DNA of 64,000 bases from Pholis gunnellus (GCA_910591455.2 OU342822.1:16219154-16283153); one strand, 5' to 3'. Counted from the stretch's first letter, positions 10,939-23,620 are shown. Made by a program: numbers and translations. The notes: generated by a model from the sequence alone, not told the origin.

Positions 10939-13515
10939 TATACACTACGTGCTTTGGTTACAGGTATGCTTGGAATACAGGTGGTCTTCAGGGAGGTAAA
11001 AGAAAGAGAATTGCATTGTGGTGAATGTAGGATTCAGGATTCTTTTTGAAGATTGAAAGGAATAAATGTTTCAATATTTCGACCCTTGCTGCATTAATTG
11101 TGATCATTCTTGCTCCTTCTCTCACAGGTTCTTAACTTTAAGAAAGTACAATACTAAATTGCTGGAGTGATTACTGAATGGAGTCAGAATATCCACTACT
11201 GTAAATCATTGAACATCATTGGCCAAAATGATCAATATCAACTATAAACTCAATCTGATGATCTCAATTTATCACCTGATCTTGTTGAGGGGCTCTTTGT
11301 AAAAATCCTGTTTTAAGAGTTAATTGTTTTAGTTCATATTTAAGTGCTCTGTAGCGTTGTCTTTGAACAAATTACCATGAACTAATTCACACACAGAAAA
11401 TCTGGGCATATAATTTAGCCGCCATAGAGGGAACTTTGAGGTATACATGCACAGGAGGCGGGTTGTTGGTTCATGGAGGGTCTACGAGGGGCCCAACATC
11501 GATGTTTTGCCCTTGGGACCCCTAACAGGTTAATCTGGCCATGCCAAAGTGCTCTGGCTTTTAGTACCGAGCTCTATACATGTTGCTTTATTCACTGTTT
11601 AATAGTCTTGTGCAGTCGAGCACGCTGTCTGGGTTTGAGTGCACTGGCTACATTTCAGGCGATGATACGGGCGATTTACTCAAGTGGAAGGCTGCATATT
11701 GAGAACAAGCCTGAATTGAGCCTTGAGGTACATATATTATATAATGAGGAGCGAGGGAGACGTTGTCACAAATCTACACTCAGCTTCTATTAACTAACAG
11801 TGAAGATGAGAACCATCAGAGTCCAGACCGCCAAACCACCACCTAATTCTGTCAACGGGATTGTCATAACGATCGGTGTTAAATGCCTCAGCTGGACCAG
11901 CATGGCATGCAGGACTCACGCGGATCTGCACCCTTCGGGGCCTCATTAATACCTTTGAGAAGGGCATATTTCTTCCCCTATTTTAATTCAAATCTCCACA
12001 ACGGTGTAGCTATCACTTTATATTTGCAGATAAGCTGTGTGAGAGCCAGGCAGGGAAACGGAAGGGAAAATACATCATCTCAGTTCATCGCATCGCGCCG
12101 CATAATTAACACGAACAACCTGACGCGGGCACGTAATCATGTCGTGGCGCGCGGCCCCGCTGCCATACAATGATGAAAACTTTCTTTACAGAAGTAATTT
12201 GTCAGGTGGATCCGATTTTTCAAAGTGCGATGGAATTTTATCTCCTCAACACCTCCGGTAGTCTCGATCTTTCTCTCTCCTCCTCATAACTCTCATCCTC
12301 ACACAAAGAAAAACATCCGTGTGAATAAACAGCTGCTGTGTGTGTTGTACATGTAGCTATTACTCATATCATGCACAGATTACAGTTACACTAATTTGGT
12401 TTATTGGTGAATTTGTGGTGGGAAGGTGTCAATACCAGGACATGTGCAATAGTACCAACACCATCGTCGGCTCTAATCCTGTGTTTGATACCAAAGGATT
12501 CAAGGGAAAGTTGACTTTCCACTCCCACATTACTCCCAAGGTTTCTGTACTTTATTTTGAAATTTAGCAACAGGTGTCTTTTTATGCTAATTGTCTTTCA
12601 ACGTGTCCTCATCGAACATACATCTACCACCAAAGCCAGACAGCTTGCTGCTGCACGTCTATTTTTAATCCTAATCTCCTAAATCAGATGCTAATTGCAT
12701 TGCCCTCTAATTACTATCGATGTTTGTACTGACATTTTTAGAGGTGAGATCAGCAATTTTAGAGAACATCAAAAACTACTGTCTCAGCAAAAAAAAAAAA
12801 AAGAAGGTTACACAGTGGGATATATATGGGACAACAGGGACAAGAAACTCATCAAAGCTAAAAGGGCATATTGTGAAAAGCTGATTTCAAGTGTACAGAC
12901 ACCCAAAACTTCAAAGGTTCTACAAAATTCAGAGTATTATAGCAGCAAACAGCTATTTTCAGTGTAAAGACATAAAAATAGAGTGGATTAACGTCTATCT
13001 GAGCAGAGCATCAAGTCGCTCTCCCTCTGTGTGTGTTTGTGACTCCCACGCTAAGGAAGTGTAATACTAAATTGCAACTTTAAAGATGTTTTTAACAGCA
13101 AGCTTACAACATAATTCGATTCTCATTACTCTAATTTGCTGAAATTAACTTTAGCTATGACAGCTAATTAGCACATACTTTTTTTTGTATGTTATCCCAC
13201 TCCATTAGCAGACCACAGACTTTTTCTTTTGGTCATGGTTTCATTTAGTTTCCAGGCATTTTTAATTGTTATTTAAAAATTGAGCCACCTACACTTTTCT
13301 TTTTCTCACTTTTGTTTACTTCTCGAGGTCCATGCCTCGCCTCAATCGATCCTCTCTGCCTCATCCAGCTAAGCAGGGCGGGCTTTGCTAATAAGAAAAG
13401 CAGCAGGATACATGATTCTCTTCCTTGCTCTCTTCATTTTGTTCTTTTTTTTTTGTCATCATGTCCTACTGTTTCAAACCCCTCTGTCTCTTTCTGTCCT
13501 CAGCCCTCTTCAACA

Positions 13516-13702
13516 ATGAGCAGCGAAAACAACGGCGGGGGTGCGGACCGTCCGGCTCGGACCAATCAGAAGACGTTTTTGGACGATGTCATTTTGACCT
13601 TTAGTTCACCGATGGCCTGGCTGCTGGTTGTGGCGCTGGTCATCACATGGTTTGGAGTCGCCATCGTTCTCTTTGATATACTTGACAATAAAACTCTGAC
13701 AG
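13516..13702 (+). CDS. trdn: trdn coding exon 1 (cytosolic tail + TM helix)
   Basis: ATG at 13516 opens 62 codons plus one base, ending at a CAG|GTAACA donor (phase 1). Residues 1-33 form a Ser/Asn/Gly-rich cytosolic tail. Residues 34-53 are the hydrophobic helix (AWLLVVALVITWFGVAIVLF). Residues 58-60 are an N-K-T glycosylation sequon on the luminal side, close to where mammalian triadin also carries one. A pyrimidine-rich acceptor-like AG lies at 13501-13502, 13 bases before the ATG, so an untranslated first exon may lie upstream. The start is chosen as the first ATG in frame in this exon. Confidence 0.85.
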
Positions 13703-16371
13703 GTAACATTTATACCTTCATCTTTAGATTGTTTGCACTATCCGTTTTACCTTTCACCAATGATTATAATTCCATCATAATGTGATTATAATGTGCGTGT
13801 AATGACACTTTCCTTCAACTCATTTATCCCCATTTTTTCACGTATAATTTGAACATCCATTATCTCATCAGCATTTTTCAACAAACCTCTCGAGCATTTT
13901 TGAAGCAGGCTTCAAAAGTGGACGTGCTCTCAAGAAGGTCATCATTTTCAACGGCCGCGTGTCGAGTCGGAGGACACGCACTTCTGTGCTGCTTTAACAC
14001 TGTTTGTGTTTAAAGTAACACGTGGTGTTGAGTGTTTCGCTCCACTTGGCAGATGTTTTGAAAATGCGTGTCATCTCTGAGTGCATTTTCTCACACTCGC
14101 ATTAGACTCTAACATCAATGAACCCATCAGTTGACACTTTATGTACCAGTGTAGTAATACAGCTGTGTACATACTGCGGTCCATCCACTCCTTCTCATTT
14201 TCACTTAAATGTCATACACTGGTAGAGTGGATTGAAAGGGAACTTCCTGTTGCTTCCATACATTGCCTGCCAGAGCAGCTTTATTCCCTCAAATATCTAT
14301 AATCCTATCATCTGCAGCTCAGAACTTGATAATTCCAGTGATCGTCTTTCGTTTTCTGTGAACAAACCTTAATTACTTCATTGTCATTAGAGAAAATTCA
14401 TTTCCCTTAGAACGCACCAGTGCAGCAGTCAAGATCTCCTTCAAACATTTTCAGTTCAGCCTAAGACCGCGTATTCACTGGCACCCTTGATCAGGCTTAC
14501 AAGGCTCCGCACACCCATTAATTTACATCTTCAGATAATGAGAAATGTCTGATTGTAGCAGAACAGGAGAAATCAACAGAGAACAACCGCGCCGCGCTCT
14601 TCAGCACGTTCCTTTGTTTCGGTAAACACAGCATCTGGGTCGTTAACTACCCGAGAAATCAAAACACTGAACAAAAAAAATGTCATGTTGAAGTGATTAT
14701 ACTCTTGTTATAATTTACTTTACAGGTAAAGCAAACATTTTTACATTTGAGGTAATACTGAACACTGAATTCATTCTCAATAGTCTGCTAAACGTGAAGG
14801 TAAGCCAGAAGTCGGCTAGCTTAGCTTAGCATGATGACTGGAAACGGGAGGAAACATCTAGCCGAGCTTTGTATGAAGGTAGCAAAATCTGCCTAAAGCG
14901 CTTTAAATTACATGTCATGCCTCATTGTTTGATTCGTACACAAGTCAATTCGGTCCACAGGAAAACATTCAACATATACTGTATGGAGATTTAAGTTTTG
15001 AATAAGAAATTCATATTTATTTTAGTTTAAATGTACCAAACGTCTTTAAGACTTTCAGTATGCACTGTAGCGATCTAAGTAAACCTGAGCCACAAAAGGT
15101 CAAACTGCCTGCGATCTTACAACCACACAACAGGAAATCAATCCCTTTGATTTTCTACTCACATCTGCTCCTTATCTCTCCCACCACTACCACACATCGC
15201 CATGTTTTTGGACTATCCAGCGTGAGGATAGTCCTGCCTCGCACATCCAACACACTCATCTTTAACTCCTCTCCTCACTCTCCTCCCTCCTTCACCCCCC
15301 CACAACCACCTCTTCTCCATCCTCATGCTGTCAATCACCTGCCATCCCATCCAAAGAGTACACATCATACTGTGACGACCCCGTGTGTTTATCTTCTGGT
15401 AAAAACAACAACAACAACAACGCAAAACCACTAACAGTTTGACTGCACAGCTTGCTTGTACTAGAGTGCTGCCTGTGACAGATTGGAGACTATCAAGATG
15501 TACATGATTCCTTTCCACCAGCTGTCAACTGGCTAAATTATTGTCCCTTTACTCATCACTAAGGGTAAGTTTACAAGCGTCTTAGCTCAGTTGCTAACGG
15601 GACCAGTTGTAGATGCATTTTGTACTTTAATGTATCCTAATCGACTTTCTATTGGCATTGTTTTCATGCTTAGCGGCACGAAAAAAAGCTAAATTTGTAA
15701 ATTTCTAGATTTCAATTTCCTCACTATTTCACAACCTGCCGTGAGGCGGTTGGTATTCTCAGTCCCTGTCTTTAGGTGTATGACAATTCAAATTGTGTGC
15801 CTGTGTGACTTTGCATGTAGCCTATATCTGTGTTTCCTCTGGACCTGCCAACAGTCATCAATGACTAAGAAGCCTTGTGATACACCGGCTTGAAATAGCC
15901 TTAGGTGTTGGGTTACGACTATTGTTTCTAAAGCATTAAATCTGTAGGCCTGTTGGGATTTTGAAGTAAATCATATGTGCAATTTTGCAGATTTATTTTC
16001 TTGCGACAGCCGGCATGTTCAGACTTCATTACATGAAAATCCAAGAAAACTTACATTTCATTCAGAGACATAAATACAAATTGCGGATCTTTTCTCTAAA
16101 TCAAGGAAACGTTACTCCCGGGTTAGAGAGAAAATACAGCAGAAATGCAAAGCGTCCCTGCAGGTGGAAGTCAACTTCCGTTTTCTGAGGTAAATATTTG
16201 CTAGTTGACAATGACAAAATGCTGGGCTGCATTTTTAATCACAAAGCTTTTCTCCCATCATGACATTTCAATAAAGGCCAGCGTGTGTAAATGAAACAGC
16301 AAGGAGACATTCTCGGACAATAAAGAAGAAATGCAATCCTCCCTGTCGTGAAAGAGCAGCGATAAAGTTGT

Positions 16372-16406
<35 letters not shown>

Positions 16407-19400
16407 TGTGTGTGTTTGTGTGTGTAGAGCCAGAGAGAGAGAGAAAGAAAGAATAGACAAAATAGCAGCAGAAAATTATACAGATATAGAATTGGGGAGA
16501 CAGGAACACACAGTTAGTCATACTATATATAAAAATACAGTACAGCACAGAGAGAGAGACAAAGCTGCAGCACAGTTTCATCAGTCATCTTATCAAACCC
16601 CTGTTCTTTCTTTATCTGACAGAGAGGCACGAGGCAACTTCTTAATGTATGTGATTACTCTTGAAAAGGGAACTTACTTAGATTGAGACGGTTGCAAATG
16701 TTACAACCATCCAGCGTTTATTAGTTCCGATCAGACATCACTGACGAGGGTGTTACACTGCAAAACCTCATGGTATCCACAAAACACTCTCCTATGTCAG
16801 TGTGACACCAGGTGAAAGAAAGAAAGACAGAAAGGAGGATGTAATGAAGGAAAGAAGGAAGTATAAATAAAAACAAACAAACAAATCTCTGAATCATTTA
16901 GCTTTTATTATCCAGCTCAGATGCATCTCTTCCAGCTATTTTATTCTCTTCTCTTTTCAGAGTCCTCTGGGTCTCTTTTTTATTTTTTTTGTCTACAATT
17001 TGTATTTCTAATCTCTTTTCTTTGTGCTTTATCATTTTGATGTGGTGGCTAAACTAAAAGGTAGAGAGAAGCAGGCAGAAGAAAAGAGTCACAGAAGGAG
17101 AACATGAAAGTAAGACAGAACATAGATTTATAAAAAGAAGAGAGAATAACGGAGACATGGAGTGAGTTAGAGAGAGAAACAAAGAAAGAGAGGGTAGAAA
17201 GGTGTATGGAGGAGAGACTGAATGAATAAGTAAAGGCAATAAAAGGACGGGAGAGTTAGCGGGGGGGGGAAATGCTAGCCTTCTATTCCTGGTGCCAATC
17301 AAAGAAATGTCAGTGCATTAATCAGCTGTTTATGAGGATGCATTATACGACTCCTCCACACTTGGCAACAAACAGGCACAAAGCTTCTTCCACCTGGGAG
17401 AGGGAATATTAAAAAGATCAATTAATGAGAGCTGCTGCTGGGACAAAGCAGTGGTGAATAAAGCAGCCCTGTCTCCTACAAAATTACCTTCCGATACAAC
17501 TAAAGTGCTCATTTACGTTTCAAGGGAAACGTATTTTCCTTCCAGATAACCGTCACAGTTAACAAAACAAAACAAAAAACACAAAACTGCTTCGGTAGGT
17601 TTAGGCAACGAAACTACTTGGTTAGGTTTTTAAGAAAAACATCATGGTTCGGCTTAAAATGACTACGAATCTGACACAAAACTACGACTTAGTTGTGTTC
17701 AGGCGACAAAAGTACCTGGTTCACATGAGACAGGAACGGCGGTCTCCTGGGTGAGAGTCCTGTGTTTTTTAACCTTTCCCACAAACCACCATTTTTTCCT
17801 GATGTTGAAAATGTGTGATACAGTGAAAGCAAATGTTATCCATGACAAAATAAGTTTCCTGCGAAAAGTAATTCACGATGCAGTTTAAATAAAGTGTCGT
17901 TAGTCGCGTTTCCATTCACGTATTTTTAATTAAAGTATCACATTTAGAAAGCTGTAAGGAAAAGACTGAATTTGATCAAACCTTTTACAGAAGCTTGAGT
18001 TGGTTTTTGCTTTTGTTAGGAGGTGTTAATGGTGTTAATAAGTCGTCAATAAGCACCACAGGCTTCTCACCGTCTGATAATCCAACAACAGTTACTCAGT
18101 CATTAGCAATGTTAATACCTTTTATGATTTTTGCATAAAGTCTGCAAAGTCTTTTTAAATTATAATTGGTTAATAAATGGATTTTGCTCCAGATTTTCTG
18201 CAGTTGTCAACTGCTTTGTCTGCCTGATTTATTAAAGAGCTAAACAGAAAGCTGCTGTAGGAAGATCAATCCAACTCAGCCTCAGTAATGATCTATAAAG
18301 CATTAAATGATCTATCAACCATAAATAAGGGCATTCGTTGCAATCCTTTACAAAGATTGCCTTGTTAGCAATTTGTTTTGTTGTAATTGATGACTCCTGG
18401 AATAGAATCCAAAAGTTAGCGTGTGACTACTTTATTTGGTAGTATATTATATTTGGGCAGACAGAGTCCAACAGTGGAAATACTAATAAAAGTGTGTCAG
18501 GAATGTTAAAACTTGGTTGAGTTGTTGTCGTTTCTTGCTGTGTTCTCAGCCAGCATGTCGTCAAAGTCCGAACATCTTCCGTAAGATGAAAAGTGTGTTT
18601 TGTGTGATGTTTTTTTGTATTTGATCATGTTATTATTAAAGCAGCAAAACAATATCTCTAGAGCTATGTGTGGCTGTGAATGGTTCGATGACGGCTGTTG
18701 ATGGATTTTATGGATTCCCTCGTTTGGTATGTGTCTTTTTCTCTCTCTGCTTCTTTTTCTTTCCACTCTTCTCATTCTGTGCCTCCTCGTTTCCTCCGTC
18801 CTTCTAACTTTGACCCGGAAATCGATCTTTTGAAGGATTTCTAAGTCATTAAAATGCATCAAGAGGCGAGAGAGGAAGCTTGTCGGGGGAAGCTATGAGG
18901 GCGGCAGGTGTATCTTTGCCGAAGTCTTTTCGGCACCTGTGACGTCTAAAAGAGGCGTGACACACATCTGGAATATACAAACGTTGTAAATTGAATTAAA
19001 AGTAAACATATAAGTTGTCATTAACACTGTTGTGCTCATCTGACAGAGATCATGAAATACAGTCTGTAGACTATAAATGGACAGAAGATACTCCTGTGCA
19101 ACACGTCATAATTGACATTGCTTTAAAATGAGCAGACGTCCAATTTTGTTAATGCCTCGACTTCTCTCTCCTTGTGTGTCTTCCTTGCCTCCTCCGGTCG
19201 CATCTTTAGGAGGAGGGAGGGACTACCGCGCAAGGACAGGAGGTGAGGAAAGGAATTGAGGATGCACAAACTGAGAAATGAGGAGAGCGATTGTTCTCTC
19301 TTCAACCTCTATGCTCTTTACTTCCCGTTGTGCTGTCTCTGTTAACGCTGTGTCTCTCCCCCCCTCAGGATTCCCTCCTCCCTCTGCCGCCGCTAAGAGG

Positions 19401-19942
19401 GGTTTGAAGGCAAGAGGCAAGCAGAGAGCCACCATACGTATCACATTCACTCCTTAGCGCTGAAGTTAAATATATGAAATCAATCAATATTTCTCTCACT
19501 GCGACCCGCTGTGACCCACCTGTAGAGTATGAGCACCTACACAGGCATTTTATATAGTATACATGCTGTTAAATACTGCACTATCTTTGTGTCATGTTCA
19601 TTTTTCTGTTAAATTGTGTCGTGTGTGAAGAGATTCCAACATGCTAGTTTTTGAGACTGTAGTTTGTTGGCAAGCATCGCTGATATTTTTGCTCAAGTTT
19701 AATTTTACTCGTTAAAATATCTTAAATATTTCATAATATCCTACTGTACTCTGATTTTTTAATTCTATCCTCTTTATTCTATTTAGCTGGTCTTCGTCCA
19801 ATGAAATCAAGCTCCGCTGTTGATGTCACGTCTCAGGAGAGCACTGATTGGTTGGGGATGATATGGACTTTTGCAGCCAGTTTGGTAGCTCCTGATGCTG
19901 AGGAGGAGGAAGGTATTCACCAGCTAACTGAACCGCTCACAT
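13516..19942 (+). CDS. trdn: Triadin, 5' part (two exons seen; partial gene)
   Basis: Triadin is a single-pass protein of the junctional sarcoplasmic reticulum that links the ryanodine receptor to calsequestrin and junctin in skeletal and cardiac muscle. Two exons join in phase. They give a short cytosolic tail, the family's diagnostic block before and through the membrane helix (TFSSPMAWLLVVALVITW), a luminal N-K-T sequon just after the helix, and an acidic luminal stretch starting STDWLGMIWTFAASLVA. That stretch matches the position and pattern of the mammalian T-T-D-W-I-Y-G-F segment. The Lys/Glu-rich luminal exons expected next were not convincingly found, so the model is partial. Junctin/ASPH is the alternative; the SSPxAW block favours triadin. 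Expression is presumably muscle-specific, by family knowledge. Confidence 0.85.
14770..14960 (+). repeat. Teleost interspersed repeat ('gctagcttagcttagca' type)
   Basis: The 'cggctagcttagcttagcat' core followed by 'gactggaaac' and 'aaacatctagccgagctttg' resembles a dispersed perciform repeat. A fuller copy is at 26095-26420 and a short piece at 23430-23530, giving within-window support. Confidence 0.6.
16373..16426 (+). repeat. (GT)n microsatellite
   Basis: A GT array of about 54 bp with two TTT interruptions, followed by an AG-rich stretch, inside trdn intron 1. Confidence 0.95.
17560..17800 (+). repeat. Teleost interspersed repeat ('taggtttaggcaacgaaact' type)
   Basis: Two related sub-blocks ('ggcaacgaaactacttggtt' and 'ggcgacaaaagtacctggtt') followed by 'ggcggtctcctgggtgagag' and 'tcctgtgttttttaac' match a dispersed repeat I recognise from fish genomes. 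The class is not certain. Confidence 0.55.
19787..19942 (+). CDS. trdn: trdn coding exon 2 (first luminal segment)
   Basis: The acceptor TCTATTTAG|C opens in phase 1 and continues the exon 1 frame. Its core STDWLGMIWTFAASLVA followed by a run of Glu matches the conserved segment just after the triadin membrane helix. Two in-phase donors exist: AAG|GTATTC after 19912 (42 codons) and CAT|GTAAGA after 19942 (52 codons, adding GIHQLTEPLT). The second has the better intron consensus, the first the better exon end. Both leave phase 1, so alternative donor use would only add or drop ten residues. Confidence 0.75.
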
Positions 19943-21607
19943 GTAAGAAAACATCACCTCATGCTGAGTAACCATTTACTGACGGAGATAACTAATATCA
20001 TGACTGGCTGGCTTATTCAGGACCTGGCATTTACATGCACTGACTCATAAATGAAACATTTTAACATTCTGGTAATAGAAAGACTATTAATCAGCATGGA
20101 AATGTAATGAAAAGCAAACTATATGCTCAGTGTGATAATCCCCGCTGTGCAGATAATAGCAATGGTGGAGAGCTGTCAGAATGTAATCACTCACTGACTA
20201 ACAGTTGTAATGAATATGACGCCCTTTTAACCCGCTAAACTGTGGAAATAAATCAGGCAGAAAATAAACTTCCCATCGTCTTCTTTGTTCAATTATCAGA
20301 ACCAACAGCCCATTTCAAATACCGCTAATTAACTGCAGTGAAAACTTGATCTGGAGCGCTTTTTATTTACCAATACTTCTGTCACAGTTGGAACTGGGAC
20401 TGGTGCCAAATGCAGACATTAGGACGCAGCAGATGAATCCGGTGATTCATTGTAAATAGCTTACAGGGAGTGAGTCCAAGTGGTAAACAGGGAACAGGCA
20501 AACCGAACACAACCTTGAAACTATGACGAAAATGGAACAAATGAAGTGGAAGTGTTGACGAATCCGGCAACCGCTTTGTGGTTTCCATTTGATAGTAATA
20601 CAGGGCCAGAATCGCCAATGCCAATACGTTTTACAATTACAAGCGGCTTAGGCTTATATGTACTTTCATATTGCTTCCACTGTTAATTACTTAATCGCAT
20701 GCATGTTAAAACACTTTTTTTTTTCTTTCTCATGATTGTAAATTGAATGTGTAAAGATGAAAATTATAATTCTTGGGATTTAACAAAGTGCAAATATATA
20801 TTTAAGTTATTTTTGTGCAAATAAAAGCATAAAAACCGTCAACCAACATTCACAGCTGTGAAATAGATCCAAACATGCTCCTCTTCCATTCAGACATCAT
20901 GTGCCAGTGGGAGTAACTAGTCGGATGTGGTTTGAACGCACACAACAGGACAACAGCATGAAGCAAAGAGTACCACGAAACTTTATTTTTACAGATGAGT
21001 TCTAATCTTCAAGTGGGTGTAGACGAGAGAAACTAATCTCTTTGGTGTATCGATCCTCTTGATGCTCGAATCGATCTTTAAACAAGACGTACTGTCGTTT
21101 CGATATCTTTGGGATTGATCCTCCCTCCTCTACCAACTAGCTGCCAGGTTGTTTTTATGTTCATACGGCTTACAAACAGGTGTGTTGATGGATGTGGGAG
21201 TCAAGTGAGGGGGGAAATGAGGGAAAGTCCATCTGGTGGACGAATGGAAAATGGTTTGATTTGAGTAACCACAAAGAGGTCTTGAGAGCAGAGACGGGGG
21301 GACAACTTCAATGACGCTTAAAGATGCTCTCATTCAGATTGAGGGGCAGAAATACATTTTAGTCTGAGTTATTGTACTATAAACATAAGGAGCAGTTAAT
21401 TTTCAAAGGAAGAGGTTCAAGGCCAAAACAACAGCAGGAAGACAGATGAAAAAATAATGATGTTGTGCAGGTAGCTTAATATTCATTTGTATGGTAATTT
21501 CCGCCAAGAAACTGCAGTTTGGGGTTTAATATTTATACCTGCAATAACTGCGATTGATGAAGTATACTGGGACCGATGAACACCTCATTTTCTCCTCTGG
21601 CCTTCAG

Positions 21608-21630
21608 CTTTCCACTCTGAGGAGCTCTGA
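21608..21630 (+). CDS. Candidate trdn alternative terminal exon
   Basis: A strong acceptor (ttttctcctctggccttcag) precedes sequence that, entered in phase 1 from trdn exon 2, gives A-F-H-S-E-E-L and a TGA stop. An AATAAA lies about 370 bp downstream (near 21998). This could close a short triadin of about 112-122 residues. In phase 0 the same exon is open for 38 charged residues (SSEQEERGG..., MDKYEEPES) to a stop at 21720-21722. Neither reading is proven. Confidence 0.22.
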
Positions 21631-22332
21631 ACAGGAGGAGCGTGGAGGGAGGACACGAATGGACAAGTACGAAGAGCCAGAGAGCGGAAGAAGGGATCTG
21701 ACTGAAGCGGAGGAGAGGACGTAAAGAAACAGAGGGAGGAGGAGGGTGTACAGTTTATTGTTTCTGTCTGCTGTTAACTGGAATTTTGAAAATTATGAAA
21801 CCATGAAATAGTGCAACAAAAACTGTATTCTGCACATTGTTTTCTGGATTTGCTCTTTAAAAAGTACTCATCTTTTAAAAAACAATGATTCTTCATAACT
21901 TTTAACAAACTGCATCTCGTAAAATGTTGTTAAAGATCATCAGATGAAAAATGTCAAAACTGTAATTATACAAGTAAAGGCTGCTGTTAGACAATCATGA
22001 TAATAAAGAAGAAAGAAAAATCTTTATATGTGTCTTTTATTTGTCTTCACCACTTATTTCAGTCTTTTTTTTGGTTTAAGGGGCTCATTTTATTTGTATA
22101 ATCCTTTGTTTTCCTCACACATTTAATTCTACATGTATGCTCCTTTCTACATTGTTCTGACCTCATTTTGGATTTTTCAATTGTTACTATATTTTTGTCT
22201 ACATCTATGACACACTAATGATTTGACACATAATATTAATTAAAGGAGGGCCTTTTCCACGAGGACCGTTTTTGTGATAGAAATAAAACACACACTGTTT
22301 ACCAACGTGGCTTCCTTTCACTTCCTCTCCAG

Positions 22333-22411
22333 TCTTTATATCCGTCTGCATATAGGAGGTGGTCTGAATTGGAGATGACCAACGACGAACATTCCCCCGG
22401 GTCGACACCGG
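22333..22411 (+). CDS. Orphan exon candidate with strong splice sites
   Basis: A 79-bp segment lies between a very good acceptor (ctttcacttcctctccag) and a consensus donor (CCGG|GTAAGT). It is open only in phase 0, and leaves in phase 1. It contains an in-frame ATG at 22375 giving M-T-N-D-E-H-S-P-G-S-T-P before the donor. It does not fit the phase of trdn exon 2, so it would need an unseen partner or act as an alternative first coding exon. No family is recognised. Confidence 0.25.
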
Positions 22412-23429
22412 GTAAGTCATGAGGTACAGTAAGAGCAAGACGGACGGTTGTGCCAGCAGGAAGCAGTCGTGGAAGAGATAAGAATCAACTCGCCTGCAGG
22501 GGGCATCAGGCTGGTGACTCCAAATACCGAGCTTGAAAGTTAGAAGCAGATGATGGTGGGCGACAGAGAGAAAACACACAACGGCAAATTCATAACTCTT
22601 CTTGAAATAAAGAGGGCAGCGTGACCCGCAGTTAAAAGAAAACAGGACTGAATAAAGGAGAACACAAGAAAAACGGGCTGTAAGCCTGAGCATGAGATCA
22701 CCAAGATATAGGAATACCTTATATGCTGTAACCTTCTATAATCTACTATGAAATACTATGAAGAGAGTGGGGAAGTACTGCGTCACAAGAAAACAGCTTG
22801 GTAAAAGTACAGATGTGCAGTAGTATCACAATAAAGTAACAATATTCGCTATGCAGTGTGATACATCATTGGATCATGATACTTGATGCATTAACATGTA
22901 AGTACTGTTCTACTTTACTACTTCAGGTACAATGCGTCATACTTTATAGACTGTTCATATATTTAAATTAATTAAATGTAAATACATTCACGTTCAATTG
23001 AAACATAATGAAATGAAGTCATAATGAAATCATAACTTGATTACAGCTCGAATGGATTGTAACGAACATAACAGGCTTGCTGAAGAAGACTGTGCAGGGA
23101 GATGATTCTGTAAATGTCATCACATTATACATCATCATCTATTTTAATAGAAATGAATCAGAAACATCATCCTTAGAACAAGGCTATTTCTTTGTATTCC
23201 CTGATACAGCCTGATAACGAGACTGAAAACCTCTTCAAGACCATACAGCTCAGATTTGAAGATAAAATCGCTGAACATAAGAAATCCTTCTCGGTGAAGA
23301 TGTTCATGAAAAAGGGTTCTTTGATTTGTCAAAGCAAACACAGCATCCACCCCGACGGCAAAATGATTCGCTATTTTCAATTAAACTGTGTAGTTTGATT
23401 GTACAAACAAAATGAAACACAGGGATGTG

Positions 23430-23620
23430 GCACGGGGACAGGGACTCCCATGTCTATATGCAAACACTAACAAAGCCACTGCTAGTAGCTGGTTAGCTTA
23501 GCCGAGTAACTTCCTGGAGTATTGAACCCAACAATTCGCAGCATGAGAAAGCACCTTGGCAACAGTGGCAAGAAAAAACTCCTTTGGATTCTTTTGACAT
23601 GGAAAAGACGGCTGCAGCTC
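23430..23620 (+). repeat. Repeat fragments (two types)
   Basis: At 23470-23520 'ctggttagcttagcc' and 'aacttcctgga' repeat the dispersed element seen at 14.8 and 26.1 kb. At 23550-23590 'ggcaacagtggcaagaaaaa' matches the 3' segment of a common fish retro-repeat, as I recall it. Confidence 0.45.

Larger units (their letters stand above)
9200..13500. other. Gene-free stretch upstream of triadin
   Basis: No exon is supported. It contains two fish interspersed-repeat pieces near 9.6 and 9.9 kb, scattered AT-rich sequence and a GC/CpG-richer block at about 12050-12175. It may hold the promoter or an untranslated first exon of trdn, which I could not place. Confidence 0.5.
13703..19786 (+). other. 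trdn intron 1
   Basis: About 6.1 kb between the two triadin exons. It contains fish repeat fragments at 14770-14960 and 17560-17800, a GT array at 16373-16426, a T-rich then purine-rich block at 16960-17270, and no exon-like frame that I would accept. Confidence 0.7.

Noticed and set aside
18506..18862. Arg-rich 118-residue minus-strand frame
   Set aside because: Composition follows the local CT-rich strand; there are no splice signals or recognisable domain.
22205..22693. 162-residue open frame on the minus strand
   Set aside because: One of the longest frames in the window, but no domain, no convincing splice context, and a stronger exon-like signal on the opposite strand.
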